DNA of 41,697 bases from JBBRSD01 sp038245725 (GCA_038245725.1 JBBRSD010000013.1:1-41697); one strand, 5' to 3'. Shown: positions 33,606 through 41,376, counted from the first letter of the stretch. The notes: a model not told the origin generated them from the sequence alone. A program made the numbers and translations.

Positions 33606-34883
33606 TTAGGCAGACGCCTCTTGTGCAGAGCCCCCGCGCACGATTGTGGGGCTGGCTTCGCCGCTGACGGTCTCGGTGGTTATGACTACGCTTTCGACGT
33701 CAGTCTGACCGGGCAGTTCGTACATCAGATCGAGCAGCAGTGTCTCCATGATCGAGCGCAGACCCCTCGCGCCGGTGCCGTGCGCTATCGCCTTCTCGGC
33801 GATGGCGCGAAGCCCGCCGTCGGTGAACGTGAGAGTCACGCCCTCGAGTGAGAACAGGCGCTGGTACTGCTTAACGAGCGCGTTCTTGGGCTCCGTGAGG
33901 ATGTGCACGAGGTCGTCTTCGGAGAGTTCCTCGACGTTGGTGACGATAGGCAGGCGCCCGACGAACTCGGGAATCATGCCGAACTTGTTGAGGTCTTCTG
34001 GCAGGACCTGGCCGAAGAGCACACCGGTCTCGTGCTTGGTGGCGTCGGTCAGGTCCGCCGCGAAGCCGACGCCCTTCTTGCCGATGCGATCGGCGATGAT
34101 CTTGTCCAGCCCGACGAAAGCTCCACCAAGGATGAAGAGGATGTTGGTGGTGTCGATACGGATGAGTTCCTGCTGCGGATGCTTGCGCCCGCCCTGCGGC
34201 GGCACAGCAGCTTCGGTGCCCTCAAGGATCTTCAGGAGCGCCTGCTGCACGCCTTCGCCTGAGACGTCGCGTGTGATCGAGAGGTTCTCGGCCTTGCGCG
34301 TGACCTTGTCGATCTCGTCGATGTAGATGATCCCGACCTCGGCTCGCGCGATGTCGAAATCCGCTGCGGTGATGAGCTTGAGCAGGATGTTCTCGACATC
34401 CTCGCCTACGTAGCCCGCCTCGGTGAGCGCTGTGGCGTCAGCTATGGCGAACGGCACCTTGAGGATGCGTGCGAGCGTCTGCGCGAGCAGCGTCTTGCCG
34501 CAGCCCGTGGGCCCCAGCATGAGGATGTTGCTCTTCGCGAGCTCGACTTCATCGGTCTCACTGTCACCGGTAGGCGCGAGATTCACGCGCTTGTAGTGGT
34601 TGTAGACCGCTACAGAAAGGATCTTCTTCGCGCGTTCCTGGCCGACGACATACCCGTTGAGTGCCTCGTGGATTTCGGCGGGAACCGGCAGCTCGTCGAG
34701 GATCGGCTGGGCGGCCGCTTCTTCGGCGAGCTCGTCTTCGACGATGTCGTTACACAGGTCGATGCATTCGTCACAGATGTAGACGCCGCCGGGGCCGGCG
34801 ATCAGCTTCTTGACGTGGCGCTGGTTCTTGCCACAGAAGCTGCACTTCAGCGACTCGGGTCCGTCTTGGGTTCGAGAAGGCAT
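33606..34883 (-). CDS. clpX: ATP-dependent Clp protease ATP-binding subunit ClpX
   Basis: This 425-residue AAA+ unfoldase delivers proteins to ClpP. The N-terminal zinc-binding domain has Cys14, 17, 37 and 40. Walker A is GPTGCGKT (124-131), the pore loop is GYVG, Walker B is IIYIDEIDK, and GRLPIV and the C-terminal RSIMETLLLDLMYELP complete the family pattern. It starts directly after the clpP stop (no gap), so the two are co-translated, in the order tig-clpP-clpX. The stop is 4 bp from a converging small gene. Confidence 0.98.
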   Translation of the reverse strand: MPSRTQDGPESLKCSFCGKNQRHVKKLIAGPGGVYICDECIDLCNDIVEDELAEEAAAQPILDELPVPAEIHEALNGYVVGQERAKKILSVAVYNHYKRVNLAPTGDSETDEVELAKSNILMLGPTGCGKTLLAQTLARILKVPFAIADATALTEAGYVGEDVENILLKLITAADFDIARAEVGIIYIDEIDKVTRKAENLSITRDVSGEGVQQALLKILEGTEAAVPPQGGRKHPQQELIRIDTTNILFILGGAFVGLDKIIADRIGKKGVGFAADLTDATKHETGVLFGQVLPEDLNKFGMIPEFVGRLPIVTNVEELSEDDLVHILTEPKNALVKQYQRLFSLEGVTLTFTDGGLRAIAEKAIAHGTGARGLRSIMETLLLDLMYELPGQTDVESVVITTETVSGEASPTIVRGGSAQEASA

Positions 34884-35495
34884 CTACTTCGCTTCTTCGC
34901 CGCGGTGCACGAAGATGCCATCGATCAGGCCGTAGGCCTTAGCATCGTCGGCGCACATGATGTTGTCACGTTCGGTGTCGAGGTGGATCTTCTCTTTGGG
35001 CTGACCCGTGTGGTCCGCGAGGATGCCGTCGAGTTCGTCTCGCATCCGAAGCATCTCTTTGGCCTGGATCTCGATGTCGGTGACCTGTCCCTGTGTGCCG
35101 CCCCACGGCTGGTGGATGAGCACGCGCGAGTGCGGCAGCGCGAAGCGCTTCTTCGGCGCGCCCGAAGCCAGCAGGACTGCTGCCATCGAGGCGCACTGCC
35201 CGACGCAGATCGTCGAGACGTCGGACTTGATGTACTGCATCGTGTCGTAGATCGCCAAACCGCTGGTCACCGAGCCACCCGGCGAGTTGATGTAGAGGCT
35301 GATGTCCTTCTCGGGATCGGCGCTCTCAAGGTGCAGGAGCTGCGCGATGATCAGATTGGCGATGTGGTCGTCGATCTCCGTACCGAGAAAGACGACACGG
35401 TCGTTGAGCAGTCTCGAGTAGATGTCGAAGCTGCGCTCGCCTCGGCTGGTCTGCTCGACGACGATGGGTACGAGAGCCTTGATGTTTGAGATCAT
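34884..35495 (-). CDS. clpP: ATP-dependent Clp protease proteolytic subunit
   Basis: This 203-residue serine peptidase forms the barrel that degrades substrates fed by ClpX. Catalytic Ser103 (GQCASMAA) and His128 (VLIHQPWGG) are clear, and Asp176 in DTERDN is the probable third residue. The ATG at 35495 has GAGGAG eight bases upstream, which is also the tig stop region (gap 5 bp). A long upstream in-frame extension lies inside tig and is rejected. A GTG three codons earlier is less well placed. Confidence 0.97.
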   Translation of the reverse strand: MISNIKALVPIVVEQTSRGERSFDIYSRLLNDRVVFLGTEIDDHIANLIIAQLLHLESADPEKDISLYINSPGGSVTSGLAIYDTMQYIKSDVSTICVGQCASMAAVLLASGAPKKRFALPHSRVLIHQPWGGTQGQVTDIEIQAKEMLRMRDELDGILADHTGQPKEKIHLDTERDNIMCADDAKAYGLIDGIFVHRGEEAK

Positions 35496-35500
35496 CGTGC

Positions 35501-36838
35501 TCACTCCTCGCTTTCGGCGGCGCCCGCAGGAGCGGTGCCATCCGTCTCGGTGATCGTGCCGTTGTCCGAGAGCCACTTGATTGCTCGCTGGTGAACTACC
35601 TGCTCGCGCACGATCGGAAGCAAACCGTTGTCGGTCCAACGCTTCAGCATCTCGTCGACAGTTTCGCCTCCCGAGATCATGGAGGCGACCTCCTCGCGTA
35701 CCTCATCGTCCGTCACTTCCATACCCTCGGCGCGGAAGAGCGCCTCAAGTGCGAGATCTTCCTTGACCACCTGCTCGGCCTGATGGTTGATGTCGGCTTC
35801 GAGCGATTCGATGGGGGCGTTGATCGCGTCGCAGTACTCCTCGACGCTCATGCCGCGCTGATCGAGCATGTTCGAGAAGTCGCGCATCAGCTGGCCGGCC
35901 TTGGTGCGGACCATCGACGCAGGTGGCTCGCCTTCGAGCCGCTCGGCGAGTGCGGCCTTGAGCGCCTCTTCTTTCGCACGCTCGTGCTGCAGCCCCTGCG
36001 ACGCGGACATGCGCACACGCAGGTCTTCGCGCATCGCCGCGACGTCGTCGTATCCGCCCACCGACACGGCGAACTCGTCGTCGACTTCCGGCAGAACCTT
36101 GGCCTTGATCTCGTGGACGGTCACATCGAAACCGGCCGTCTTCCCCACATACTCTTCCTTAGACGACGTGTCGGGAATCGCGAACTCGATGCGCTTCTCG
36201 TCACCCGGCTTCATTCCGATAAGACCCTCGTCGAATTCGGCCGGCATCTGTCCGCTGCCAACCTCATAGAGGTACTTGTCGACTTCGTTGCCTTCATAGG
36301 CCTCGCCGTCGACGTCGCCGACAAACGAGATGAGCGTGAAATCGGACGCCTGAAGCGCTCGGTCCTCGACGGGCTCGAGGGAGGCGAACCGATCGCGCGC
36401 CGTCTCGATCTCCGCGTCGATCTGTGCCTCAGTGACATCCTTCGGAATCACGCTCACGGCGATCCCGTCGGTGTGGGAGAGCTTGAACTCGGGGCGAAGC
36501 TCGACCTCGGCAACGTATGTGTAAGCCTCGCCTGGCACGACCATCTCGATGCCCTCGATATCCGGCTGATCGATGGGCCGCAGGTTCTCCGCATCGACCG
36601 CGACCGGGTAGGTCGACTCCACAACCGCCTCAGTCGCCTCGGAAAGCACGTGGTCCTTTCCGAGGTGGTTGTCGACCACGGATCGCGGCGCGCGACCTTT
36701 GCGGAAGCCGGGAATGCGCACCTTCTTGCCAAGGGTCGCATACGTCTCCTTGATGGCCGCGTCGACCTCCTCGGCAGGTACGGTCACCGTCAGTTTTACG
36801 TTCGTTCCCTCAAGACGCTCGACGCTCGTAGTCAGCAC
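35501..36838 (-). CDS. tig: trigger factor
   Basis: This 445-residue ribosome-bound chaperone and prolyl isomerase helps nascent proteins fold. The ribosome-binding signature GFRKGRAP is at residues 44-51, the FKBP-like domain starts near residue 150, and the alpha-helical C-terminal region follows. The start chosen is GTG at 36838, six or seven bases after AAAGGA; an in-frame ATG seven codons upstream has no ribosome site. The C-terminal end is acidic. It is the first gene of tig-clpP-clpX and lies just after tRNA-Leu. Confidence 0.95.
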   Translation of the reverse strand: MLTTSVERLEGTNVKLTVTVPAEEVDAAIKETYATLGKKVRIPGFRKGRAPRSVVDNHLGKDHVLSEATEAVVESTYPVAVDAENLRPIDQPDIEGIEMVVPGEAYTYVAEVELRPEFKLSHTDGIAVSVIPKDVTEAQIDAEIETARDRFASLEPVEDRALQASDFTLISFVGDVDGEAYEGNEVDKYLYEVGSGQMPAEFDEGLIGMKPGDEKRIEFAIPDTSSKEEYVGKTAGFDVTVHEIKAKVLPEVDDEFAVSVGGYDDVAAMREDLRVRMSASQGLQHERAKEEALKAALAERLEGEPPASMVRTKAGQLMRDFSNMLDQRGMSVEEYCDAINAPIESLEADINHQAEQVVKEDLALEALFRAEGMEVTDDEVREEVASMISGGETVDEMLKRWTDNGLLPIVREQVVHQRAIKWLSDNGTITETDGTAPAGAAESEE

Positions 36839-36894
36839 GGAAGATCCTTTCGTATGCACGGTGATTCACCGGTGCCGGCCGGTACTCTTTTTCG

Positions 36895-36979
36895 TGGTGC
36901 GGGCGAGAGGACTCGAACCTCCATGAGTTTCCCCACCGGAACCTAAATCCGGCGCGTCTGCCAGTTCCGCCACGCCCGC
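36895..36979 (-). tRNA. tRNA-Leu (UAG)
   Basis: The acceptor arms GCGGGCG and CGCCCGC pair, and CCA is encoded at 36895-36897. The anticodon stem CCGGA/TCCGG encloses TTTAGGT, giving anticodon TAG. A long variable arm, as in class II tRNAs, follows (TGGGGAAACTCA). It is upstream of tig on the same strand. Confidence 0.95.
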
Positions 36980-36995
36980 GTGTCGACGGTTGCAT

Positions 36996-37001
36996 ATCAT
37001 A
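36996..37001 (-). promoter_or_regulatory. tRNA-Leu promoter -10
   Basis: TATGAT on the minus strand, matching 5 of 6 consensus bases, lies 17 nt before the tRNA 5' end, so transcription would start about 10 nt upstream of the tRNA. The matching -35 is poor, so the promoter is tentative. Confidence 0.45.
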
Positions 37002-37079
37002 GCAAACGGTGCGACATCTAAGCGGAGACCGCACACTGCCTTCCCGGTCGCCGAGAAGTCGACGTCCGCGCGTGCCCTC

Positions 37080-37421
37080 TTAGCTTCCGGCCGCGTCCGA
37101 GTACTTCCGCACATGCACGTCCTCGACGACGACCAGACCGCCGCCGACCATCTCGTCGATCAGCGGCAGCAGCTTCTCGACCCGCTCAGGCGCATCGACG
37201 AACGTGAGCGTGACCGGGAGGTCCTCGGAGAGCCGCAAGAGGCTCGCGGTGTGGATTCGGCTGTTCTTCCCGAAGCCCTCGATGCCTCTTGCGACGGTAG
37301 CGCCGGCGGCGCCTTCTCGGCGAAGCATCTCCACGATGGCCGTATGCAGCGGCTGGTGGTGCCATCGGTCGGACTCGCCGATGAAGATCGTCACCCGCTT
37401 AGCGTCGCCTTCGATCCTCAC
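37080..37421 (-). CDS. DUF190 family protein
   Basis: This 113-residue protein has the DUF190 pattern: KRVTIFIGESDRWHHQPLHTAIVEMLRREGAAGATVARGIEGFG is spread over the first half, and PVTLTFVDAPERVEKLLP over the second. The fold is ferredoxin-like with unknown function. The start is GTG at 37421, eight bases after GGAGG. It follows crcB by 12 bp, the frequent pairing of DUF190 with CrcB, so a role in fluoride response is plausible. No catalytic motif is seen. Confidence 0.85.
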   Translation of the reverse strand: MRIEGDAKRVTIFIGESDRWHHQPLHTAIVEMLRREGAAGATVARGIEGFGKNSRIHTASLLRLSEDLPVTLTFVDAPERVEKLLPLIDEMVGGGLVVVEDVHVRKYSDAAGS

Positions 37422-37433
37422 AGTGGTCGCCTC

Positions 37434-37844
37434 CTAGATGACTCTGCCGACAAAGACTCCGAGTACCGCGGCGCCGATGCCGAGCAAGCCGCTCCCGAAC
37501 ATGTTGACGACGCCCTGTGCAAATAGCCCCTGCTCGATGAGGGCGATGCTCTCGTAGGACAGCGTCGAGAACGTTGTAAACCCGCCGAGGACACCCACAC
37601 CGAGAAACAGCCGCACAGAGGACGGAACGAGGCTGCGCTCGACGGAGAGCGCCATCAGCATGCCGAGCAGGAACGCGCCGCTGACGTTGATGATGAGCGT
37701 GTGCCACGGAAACGATGTTCCCCAGCGCTCGGCCATCAGACCGCCCAAGACATAGCGCAGGCCGCCGCCGATCCCGGCGCCGATCACGACCGCAACGATG
37801 TCTCCCAGTCTCACGAGTACCCCGCTCGCTCCGCCTGTGCGCAT
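37434..37844 (-). CDS. crcB: fluoride ion channel CrcB/Fluc
   Basis: This protein (136 residues from ATG 37844; 126 if GTG at 37814 is used) is a four-helix fluoride exporter that works as a dual-topology dimer. Landmarks are GGGLRYVLGG, the NVSGAFLLG motif and GGFTTFSTLSYE with the conserved threonine/phenylalanine track. Only one copy is present, so a homodimer is expected. Neither start has a strong ribosome site. I see no match to the fluoride riboswitch upstream. DUF190 follows. An ArsR-type gene lies upstream on the same strand. Confidence 0.88.
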   Translation of the reverse strand: MRTGGASGVLVRLGDIVAVVIGAGIGGGLRYVLGGLMAERWGTSFPWHTLIINVSGAFLLGMLMALSVERSLVPSSVRLFLGVGVLGGFTTFSTLSYESIALIEQGLFAQGVVNMFGSGLLGIGAAVLGVFVGRVI

Positions 37845-37891
37845 CCGGGCGAGCGTTCACGTTCGCGCTCAAGGGATACGTCGTTGCCATC

Positions 37892-37969
37892 CTACCCGAA
37901 GCCTCTGACACGGAGCGAGATTCCGAATACGCCGGCGCCCACACCCACGCCCAGGACTTTGATGACCAT
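37892..37969 (-). CDS. 25-codon reading frame (possible thioredoxin-like remnant or micropeptide)
   Basis: ATG at 37969 follows GGAGGAG at near-ideal spacing and reads MVIKVLGVGVGAGVFGIS then LRVRGFG before TAG. The first seven residues match the start of small thioredoxin-like proteins that often follow ArsR-type regulators, but the CxxC that should come next is missing and a Gly-rich hydrophobic stretch replaces it. It could be a decayed gene start or a real short membrane peptide. It lies 90 bp after the ArsR-type gene, on the same strand, and before crcB. Confidence 0.4.
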   Translation of the reverse strand: MVIKVLGVGVGAGVFGISLRVRGFG

Positions 37970-38059
37970 GTCTCCTCCTCTGACGGCTTCTACATCGAAA
38001 ACTCTCGAACTAGTAGAGCGGAACAATGGCCGGCATCAGCGCCAGCCGGCAAACCGGGC

Positions 38060-38371
38060 TTAGAGGTGTCGAAGCTCCCGCGCGGCTTCTTCGAGGTTCC
38101 CGCGGCGCAGAGTGTAGTAGGTCCACAACCCTTCCCTGCGCGCATCGACGAGTCCCGCCGCTCGCAGGACCGACATGTGGTGCGAAATCGTCGACGCGGC
38201 GAGTCCGAGGTGCTCGGAGATCTTGCAGGCGCAGACCTCATCGGCCGCGCAGCACGTCTTGCCTGGCTCAGGCGTGGACGCACCCAGCACGCGAAGGATC
38301 TCTCGTCGATGCTCCGACGCGAGCGCCTTGAATACCTCGTCGAGCACTGGCTTCGACGTTTCCGCCGCCAT
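38060..38371 (-). CDS. ArsR/SmtB-family transcriptional regulator
   Basis: This 103-residue winged-helix regulator has DEVFKALASEHRREILRVL, the recognition region ASTISHHMSVLRAAGLVDARREG, and WTYYTLRRG in the wing. Before the recognition helix it carries TCCAADEVCAC, four cysteines that probably bind metal or arsenite-like ligands. Members repress stress operons until metal binds. GGAGG lies seven bases before the ATG, and a palindromic operator lies just upstream. It likely controls itself and the crcB-DUF190 genes or the small frame downstream; the ligand is unknown. Confidence 0.9.
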   Translation of the reverse strand: MAAETSKPVLDEVFKALASEHRREILRVLGASTPEPGKTCCAADEVCACKISEHLGLAASTISHHMSVLRAAGLVDARREGLWTYYTLRRGNLEEAARELRHL

Positions 38372-38389
38372 CGATCAGCCTCCAAGTAT

Positions 38390-38405
38390 TTCGAACATCT
38401 TCGAA
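38390..38405. promoter_or_regulatory. candidate ArsR-type operator
   Basis: TTCGAA is repeated as TTCGAA-CATC-TTCGAA, 19 bp upstream of the regulator start, a short palindrome pair with an operator look. On the minus strand it overlaps a weak promoter (TTAACT, 16 nt, AATACT). Autoregulation is inferred from position. Confidence 0.55.
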
Positions 38406-38499
38406 CAGTTAACCACGCCGTCCGGCGCTCGACAAGACATTGAAGTCACGGCCGTCGGCCGCCGCGCGGATCCTGCACCCTGCTGGAGCAGGCTGGGCC

Positions 38500-38886
38500 T
38501 CACTCGCGGCTCGCAATGGACTTGGCCGCCCTGACCTCCGCGAGCAACTTGTTGTGCTCTTTCTCCAGCTCGGCGTTGCGTGTGTTGCACAGATGCGCAG
38601 CCTCGGTGCCGTTGAACTGCAGACGCAGGTCGTCCGGGCCATCTTCCGGCGCTGGGTCAACGATCTTCACGCGCGCATGGCCCTCCCAGAACGTCCCCTC
38701 GGCCCTCCACCGTAGCCGGACCAGCTGTTCGTCTCGCAACTCGTGGAGAAAGGCTTCACATGGTGCCAGAAGTTCGACAGACCAGTTCTCTGCGTCACGA
38801 GTCAGCTTCGCAGTGCCAGCGTCCTCGGCGAGGCATTCCTGACCCATACGAACGATCTCCAACTTCTGCATAACGATAGCGTCCAC
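38500..38886 (-). CDS. hypothetical protein, 128 residues
   Basis: I do not recognise this protein. From GTG 38886 (eight bases after GAGGGGG) it reads VDAIVMQKLEIVRMGQECL and so on. The middle, FLHELRDEQLVRLRWRAEG with GTFWEGHARVKIVD, looks like an alternating beta pattern that could form a small barrel. The tail, NAELEKEHNKLLAEVRAAKS, is a predicted coiled coil. No signal peptide or membrane segment is seen. It is divergent from the cupin gene across a 295-bp gap. A longer upstream frame exists but is antisense to nothing obvious and lacks a ribosome site. Confidence 0.6.
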   Translation of the reverse strand: MDAIVMQKLEIVRMGQECLAEDAGTAKLTRDAENWSVELLAPCEAFLHELRDEQLVRLRWRAEGTFWEGHARVKIVDPAPEDGPDDLRLQFNGTEAAHLCNTRNAELEKEHNKLLAEVRAAKSIASRE

Positions 38887-39117
38887 TAGGCATGCCCCCT
38901 CGCGTGGTTCAGCCAGACAAGCACCGTGCGGCCGCCCTGAGTTCTGCGCTGGCGAGCCCGTGTTCTCAACCGCCCGTTGCGGTCTCAAACGAGCGGGCAA
39001 TCGCCGAGCGATAGTCTCTTCGAGACCCATAGTTGACTGTACCCATCCGCCGTTCCAGCGAGCCGAGCAGGGGGGATATCGCGAGCGGTCCGCGAGCGCA
39101 CGCTTATGTGCCGCACC

Positions 39118-39138
39118 GGGAATCGCGATACGATTCCC
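39118..39138. repeat. inverted repeat upstream of cupin
   Basis: GGGAATCG and CGATTCCC are perfect arms around CGATA, 43 bp before the cupin start. It could be an operator or a 5' UTR hairpin. The rest of the 38887-39181 gap holds no gene that I can support. Confidence 0.45.
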
Positions 39139-39181
39139 TCTTCGCCGGCTACCGAACTCCGCACACCAAAGGAGCGCCCAC

Positions 39182-39538
39182 ATGATTCGCCGACTGAGCG
39201 AGATCGAGACTGCACGAAAGATCGCCGTCCATGGCGGTGACGGATCGGTGCTCACCGCCGACTACTTGAAGAACGGCGAGATGGATGGCATCGTCACCGC
39301 AGGCCGCGTGACTCTCGAACCAGGCGCAAGTATTGGCGATCACCCGCATCCGAGCCACGACGAACTCTACCTCGTGATAGAGGGCCGCGGCATCGGGGTC
39401 CTGGACGGACGGCAGTTCCCTATCGCATCTGGCGACATGTATGTGTTGAAGGCTGGGCAGTCGCACGGCATGATCAACGATTCCGACGAGCCACTCGTGT
39501 TCTTCATGCTGATGACACGTAAGAACGACGAACTCTAG
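39182..39538 (+). CDS. cupin domain protein
   Basis: This 118-residue single-domain cupin has the metal motif region DHPHPSHDELYLVIEG (53-68; ligands likely His54, His56 and Glu61) and the second motif with His95 in KAGQSHGMIN. Single-domain cupins include isomerases, dioxygenases and sugar- or stress-related proteins, and the substrate cannot be assigned. The ATG at 39182 has AAAGGAG seven bases upstream; a longer in-frame upstream extension is rejected because it lacks homology and runs over the inverted repeat. It stands alone, with a hairpin downstream. Confidence 0.85.
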   Translation: MIRRLSEIETARKIAVHGGDGSVLTADYLKNGEMDGIVTAGRVTLEPGASIGDHPHPSHDELYLVIEGRGIGVLDGRQFPIASGDMYVLKAGQSHGMINDSDEPLVFFMLMTRKNDEL

Positions 39539-39587
39539 CCGACTCCGAGAAGGCTGGGCCGTCGACGGCTGGAGGCCCGCAAGTCAG

Positions 39588-39623
39588 GCCGCCGGCGCGC
39601 CGATCCCGCGCGGAACCGGCGGC
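39588..39623. terminator. hairpin between convergent cupin and FTR1 genes
   Basis: GCCGCCGG (39588-39595) pairs with CCGGCGGC (39616-39623). The 20-nt loop holds CGCG-type text that could pair further. It could terminate the cupin transcript, but no T-run follows. Confidence 0.4.
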
Positions 39624-39668
39624 GAAGCGCCCTTCTGCCGAGCGTGTCGATGTCATCAACTCACGACC

Positions 39669-40447
39669 TTACTCCTGGGTCGCGTGCTTCAATCCGCCCT
39701 GCCCGGGATGCTTCATCCAAGGAGTGATCAGCGGAACCGACAATGCGACGAGGAAGAGCCAGTCGATGACGCTGCTCTGCGCGATCCAGTCGAACACGTG
39801 CGCCATGGTCTCGCTCATAGGGATGACGCCAATCTCCTCGAACTCGTGAATGCTTCCGCCGAGCAGTTTGAGCGAGAGCAGGATGAGCACACCGGCGGTC
39901 AGAGAGAAGAACAGGCGAAGGTCGATGCGGGCACTCCCGCGAGTGAAGAGTACGCCGTAGACTACCGCCAACGCCAAGCCAGCCACCGCGCCCGCCAGCA
40001 TGAACGAGTTGGACGTGTTTCCGACGGCGAGCGCAGCCAGGAAGAGAACCGTCTCCACGCCCTCGCGTGCGACCATGAAGAAGGCGAATGCGGAGATCGC
40101 GAGGCCAAGCCCGCGTGCGCCCGCGTCTTTCGCGAGGATTCCTCCGACGCGTGACTCGATGCCCTCTTTCATCCGTCTGCCTGTCCGGAGCATCCAGACC
40201 ACCATGCTGATGACGGCGACTGCAGCGACAAGATAGACCACGGCCTCGACGAGCGGATTGTCCGCGCTGACGCCCGCCGCATGAAGAAGGATCGCGACGG
40301 CCACACTGAAGACGATCGCCACCCCGGTTCCTATCATCGCGTAGCGAACCAGATCCGGCTTACCAGCCTTTCGAGAAACGCGATCATGATGCCGACCACC
40401 AGGACGGCCTCTATTCCCTCTCGGAATGTCACTGCCAATGCGTCCAT
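39669..40447 (-). pseudogene. FTR1-family iron permease, N-terminal frameshift
   Basis: This looks like an Ftr1/EfeU-type high-affinity iron permease in the membrane. From ATG 40447 the frame reads MDALAVTFREGIEAVLVVGI then MIAFL, and then shifts. The expected continuation RKAGKPDLVRYAMIG is in another frame starting near 40373. Restoring one C at TTTCTCGAAAG (about 40373-40375) would join them into about 259 residues. Both REGxE motifs are present (FREGIE; AREGVE), but one on each side of the break. About six membrane segments follow. It may be a real disruption, programmed slippage or a sequencing error in one base. A promoter and a DtxR/IdeR-like box lie upstream. Confidence 0.8.
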
Positions 40448-40464
40448 CGTTTGCGACCTCGCTA

Positions 40465-40483
40465 TTAGTATGTGCTAACCCAT
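40465..40483. promoter_or_regulatory. DtxR/IdeR-like iron box
   Basis: TTAGTATGTGCTAACCCAT matches 13 of 19 positions of the DtxR/IdeR consensus. It lies between the predicted transcription start (near 40488) and the FTR1 start, where a bound iron repressor would block transcription. It is a motif match, with no binding evidence. Confidence 0.5.
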
Positions 40484-40494
40484 GACCTACGCGT

Positions 40495-40523
40495 AAACTA
40501 ATACCATAATGCCCACTTGTCAA
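40495..40523 (-). promoter_or_regulatory. FTR1 promoter
   Basis: Perfect TTGACA (40518-40523), a 17-nt spacer and TAGTTT (40495-40500) on the minus strand. The -10 is moderate. The promoter serves the FTR1 gene only; the cytochrome c gene upstream has its own terminator at 40631-40659. Confidence 0.6.
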
Positions 40524-40630
40524 GTCATGTTTGCTGGATCATCGCCATCGGCGGGCGCTTTCGGACCCCATCTTCAAGATGCCGCTGCGGATCCAACGTA
40601 GAGGACGAGCTTGACCGGTCGGAAATGGAA

Positions 40631-40659
40631 TGGGCGCCGGCTACTTGCACCGGCGCCCA
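40631..40659 (-). terminator. terminator of the cytochrome c gene
   Basis: TGGGCGCCGG and CCGGCGCCCA are perfect 10-bp arms around a 9-nt loop, 36 bp after the cytochrome stop. On the minus strand TTCCATTTCC follows, a weak T-run. Confidence 0.7.
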
Positions 40660-40695
40660 TGACGTCCACATCGTTCAAAAGTTGCGCGAGAATCC

Positions 40696-41211
40696 CTATT
40701 TGAGCGAGTTCAGATACAACCACAGCGCAGCCGTGTCCTCAGGAGTCGCCGAGAAACGAGGCATCTGCTTGTGGAGCTGCTTGCCTGCATCGTCTACACC
40801 GGTAGTGACCGCGCGCGCGAACTTGACTTGGTCGAAGTCAGGCTGCAGCTTGCTGCCACGGATGTCCGGACCCGGTAGCGGCTTTCCGCCCTTGGCGTTG
40901 TCTCCGTGGCAGTTCTTGCACGCATTGACCTTGATCTTCGCGATGCCGTACTTCGTGGGAATCACACCGGCGTTGTCCTTGCCTGTCGCGAAGATCATCT
41001 TGCCAAGCTCCAGGCCAGTCACCGCTGGTGTCTCCGGCGTCGATGCCGGCGGCGTTGTAGCCGGTGTGGACGGCGCCGGCGTCACCGCCGCAGGCGGGCT
41101 CGTCGACGGTGGGCTTGTCGTACTCGCCGAGCAGCCGGCAGACAGTGCCGAGCCCACGACGGCCACCACGATCGTCGAGGCGAGGAATAGGATCCGAGTA
41201 CGTTCTTTCAC
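40696..41211 (-). CDS. cytochrome c lipoprotein
   Basis: This 171-residue exported protein has an N-terminal signal with lipobox LSAGC (Cys27), then a Thr/Pro/Ser-rich linker (to about 65), then one heme c domain: CKNCH (98-102), with Met150 in QMPRF the probable axial ligand. It would be anchored to the outer face of the membrane and pass electrons. The start is GTG at 41211, eight bases after GGAGG; the GTG at 41220 overlaps that site. It is near the FTR1 gene (249 bp upstream of its start), and FTR1 proteins are often found with cytochromes, so a ferrous-iron oxidation role is an inference. Confidence 0.88.
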   Translation of the reverse strand: MKERTRILFLASTIVVAVVGSALSAGCSASTTSPPSTSPPAAVTPAPSTPATTPPASTPETPAVTGLELGKMIFATGKDNAGVIPTKYGIAKIKVNACKNCHGDNAKGGKPLPGPDIRGSKLQPDFDQVKFARAVTTGVDDAGKQLHKQMPRFSATPEDTAALWLYLNSLK

Positions 41212-41376
41212 GACGGACACCTCCGTATTGGCTGGTACTCAGGGCTTGTCGCCCCCGCGACCGCTGCCGGAACTTGTCAGGTAGGTACCCATCGGGCGCG
41301 CCGTTCCTCGCATTTGGGGCCGCAGTCAGAGCAGATTCGTCCTGTTGGAGGGTTCGCGGTCCTGCCATAAACGTTG

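Noticed and set aside
37845..38059. Possible fluoride riboswitch upstream of crcB
   Set aside because: I looked for the conserved GGNGAUGG and CUGAUG parts and did not find them on the minus strand. A covariance search would settle it.
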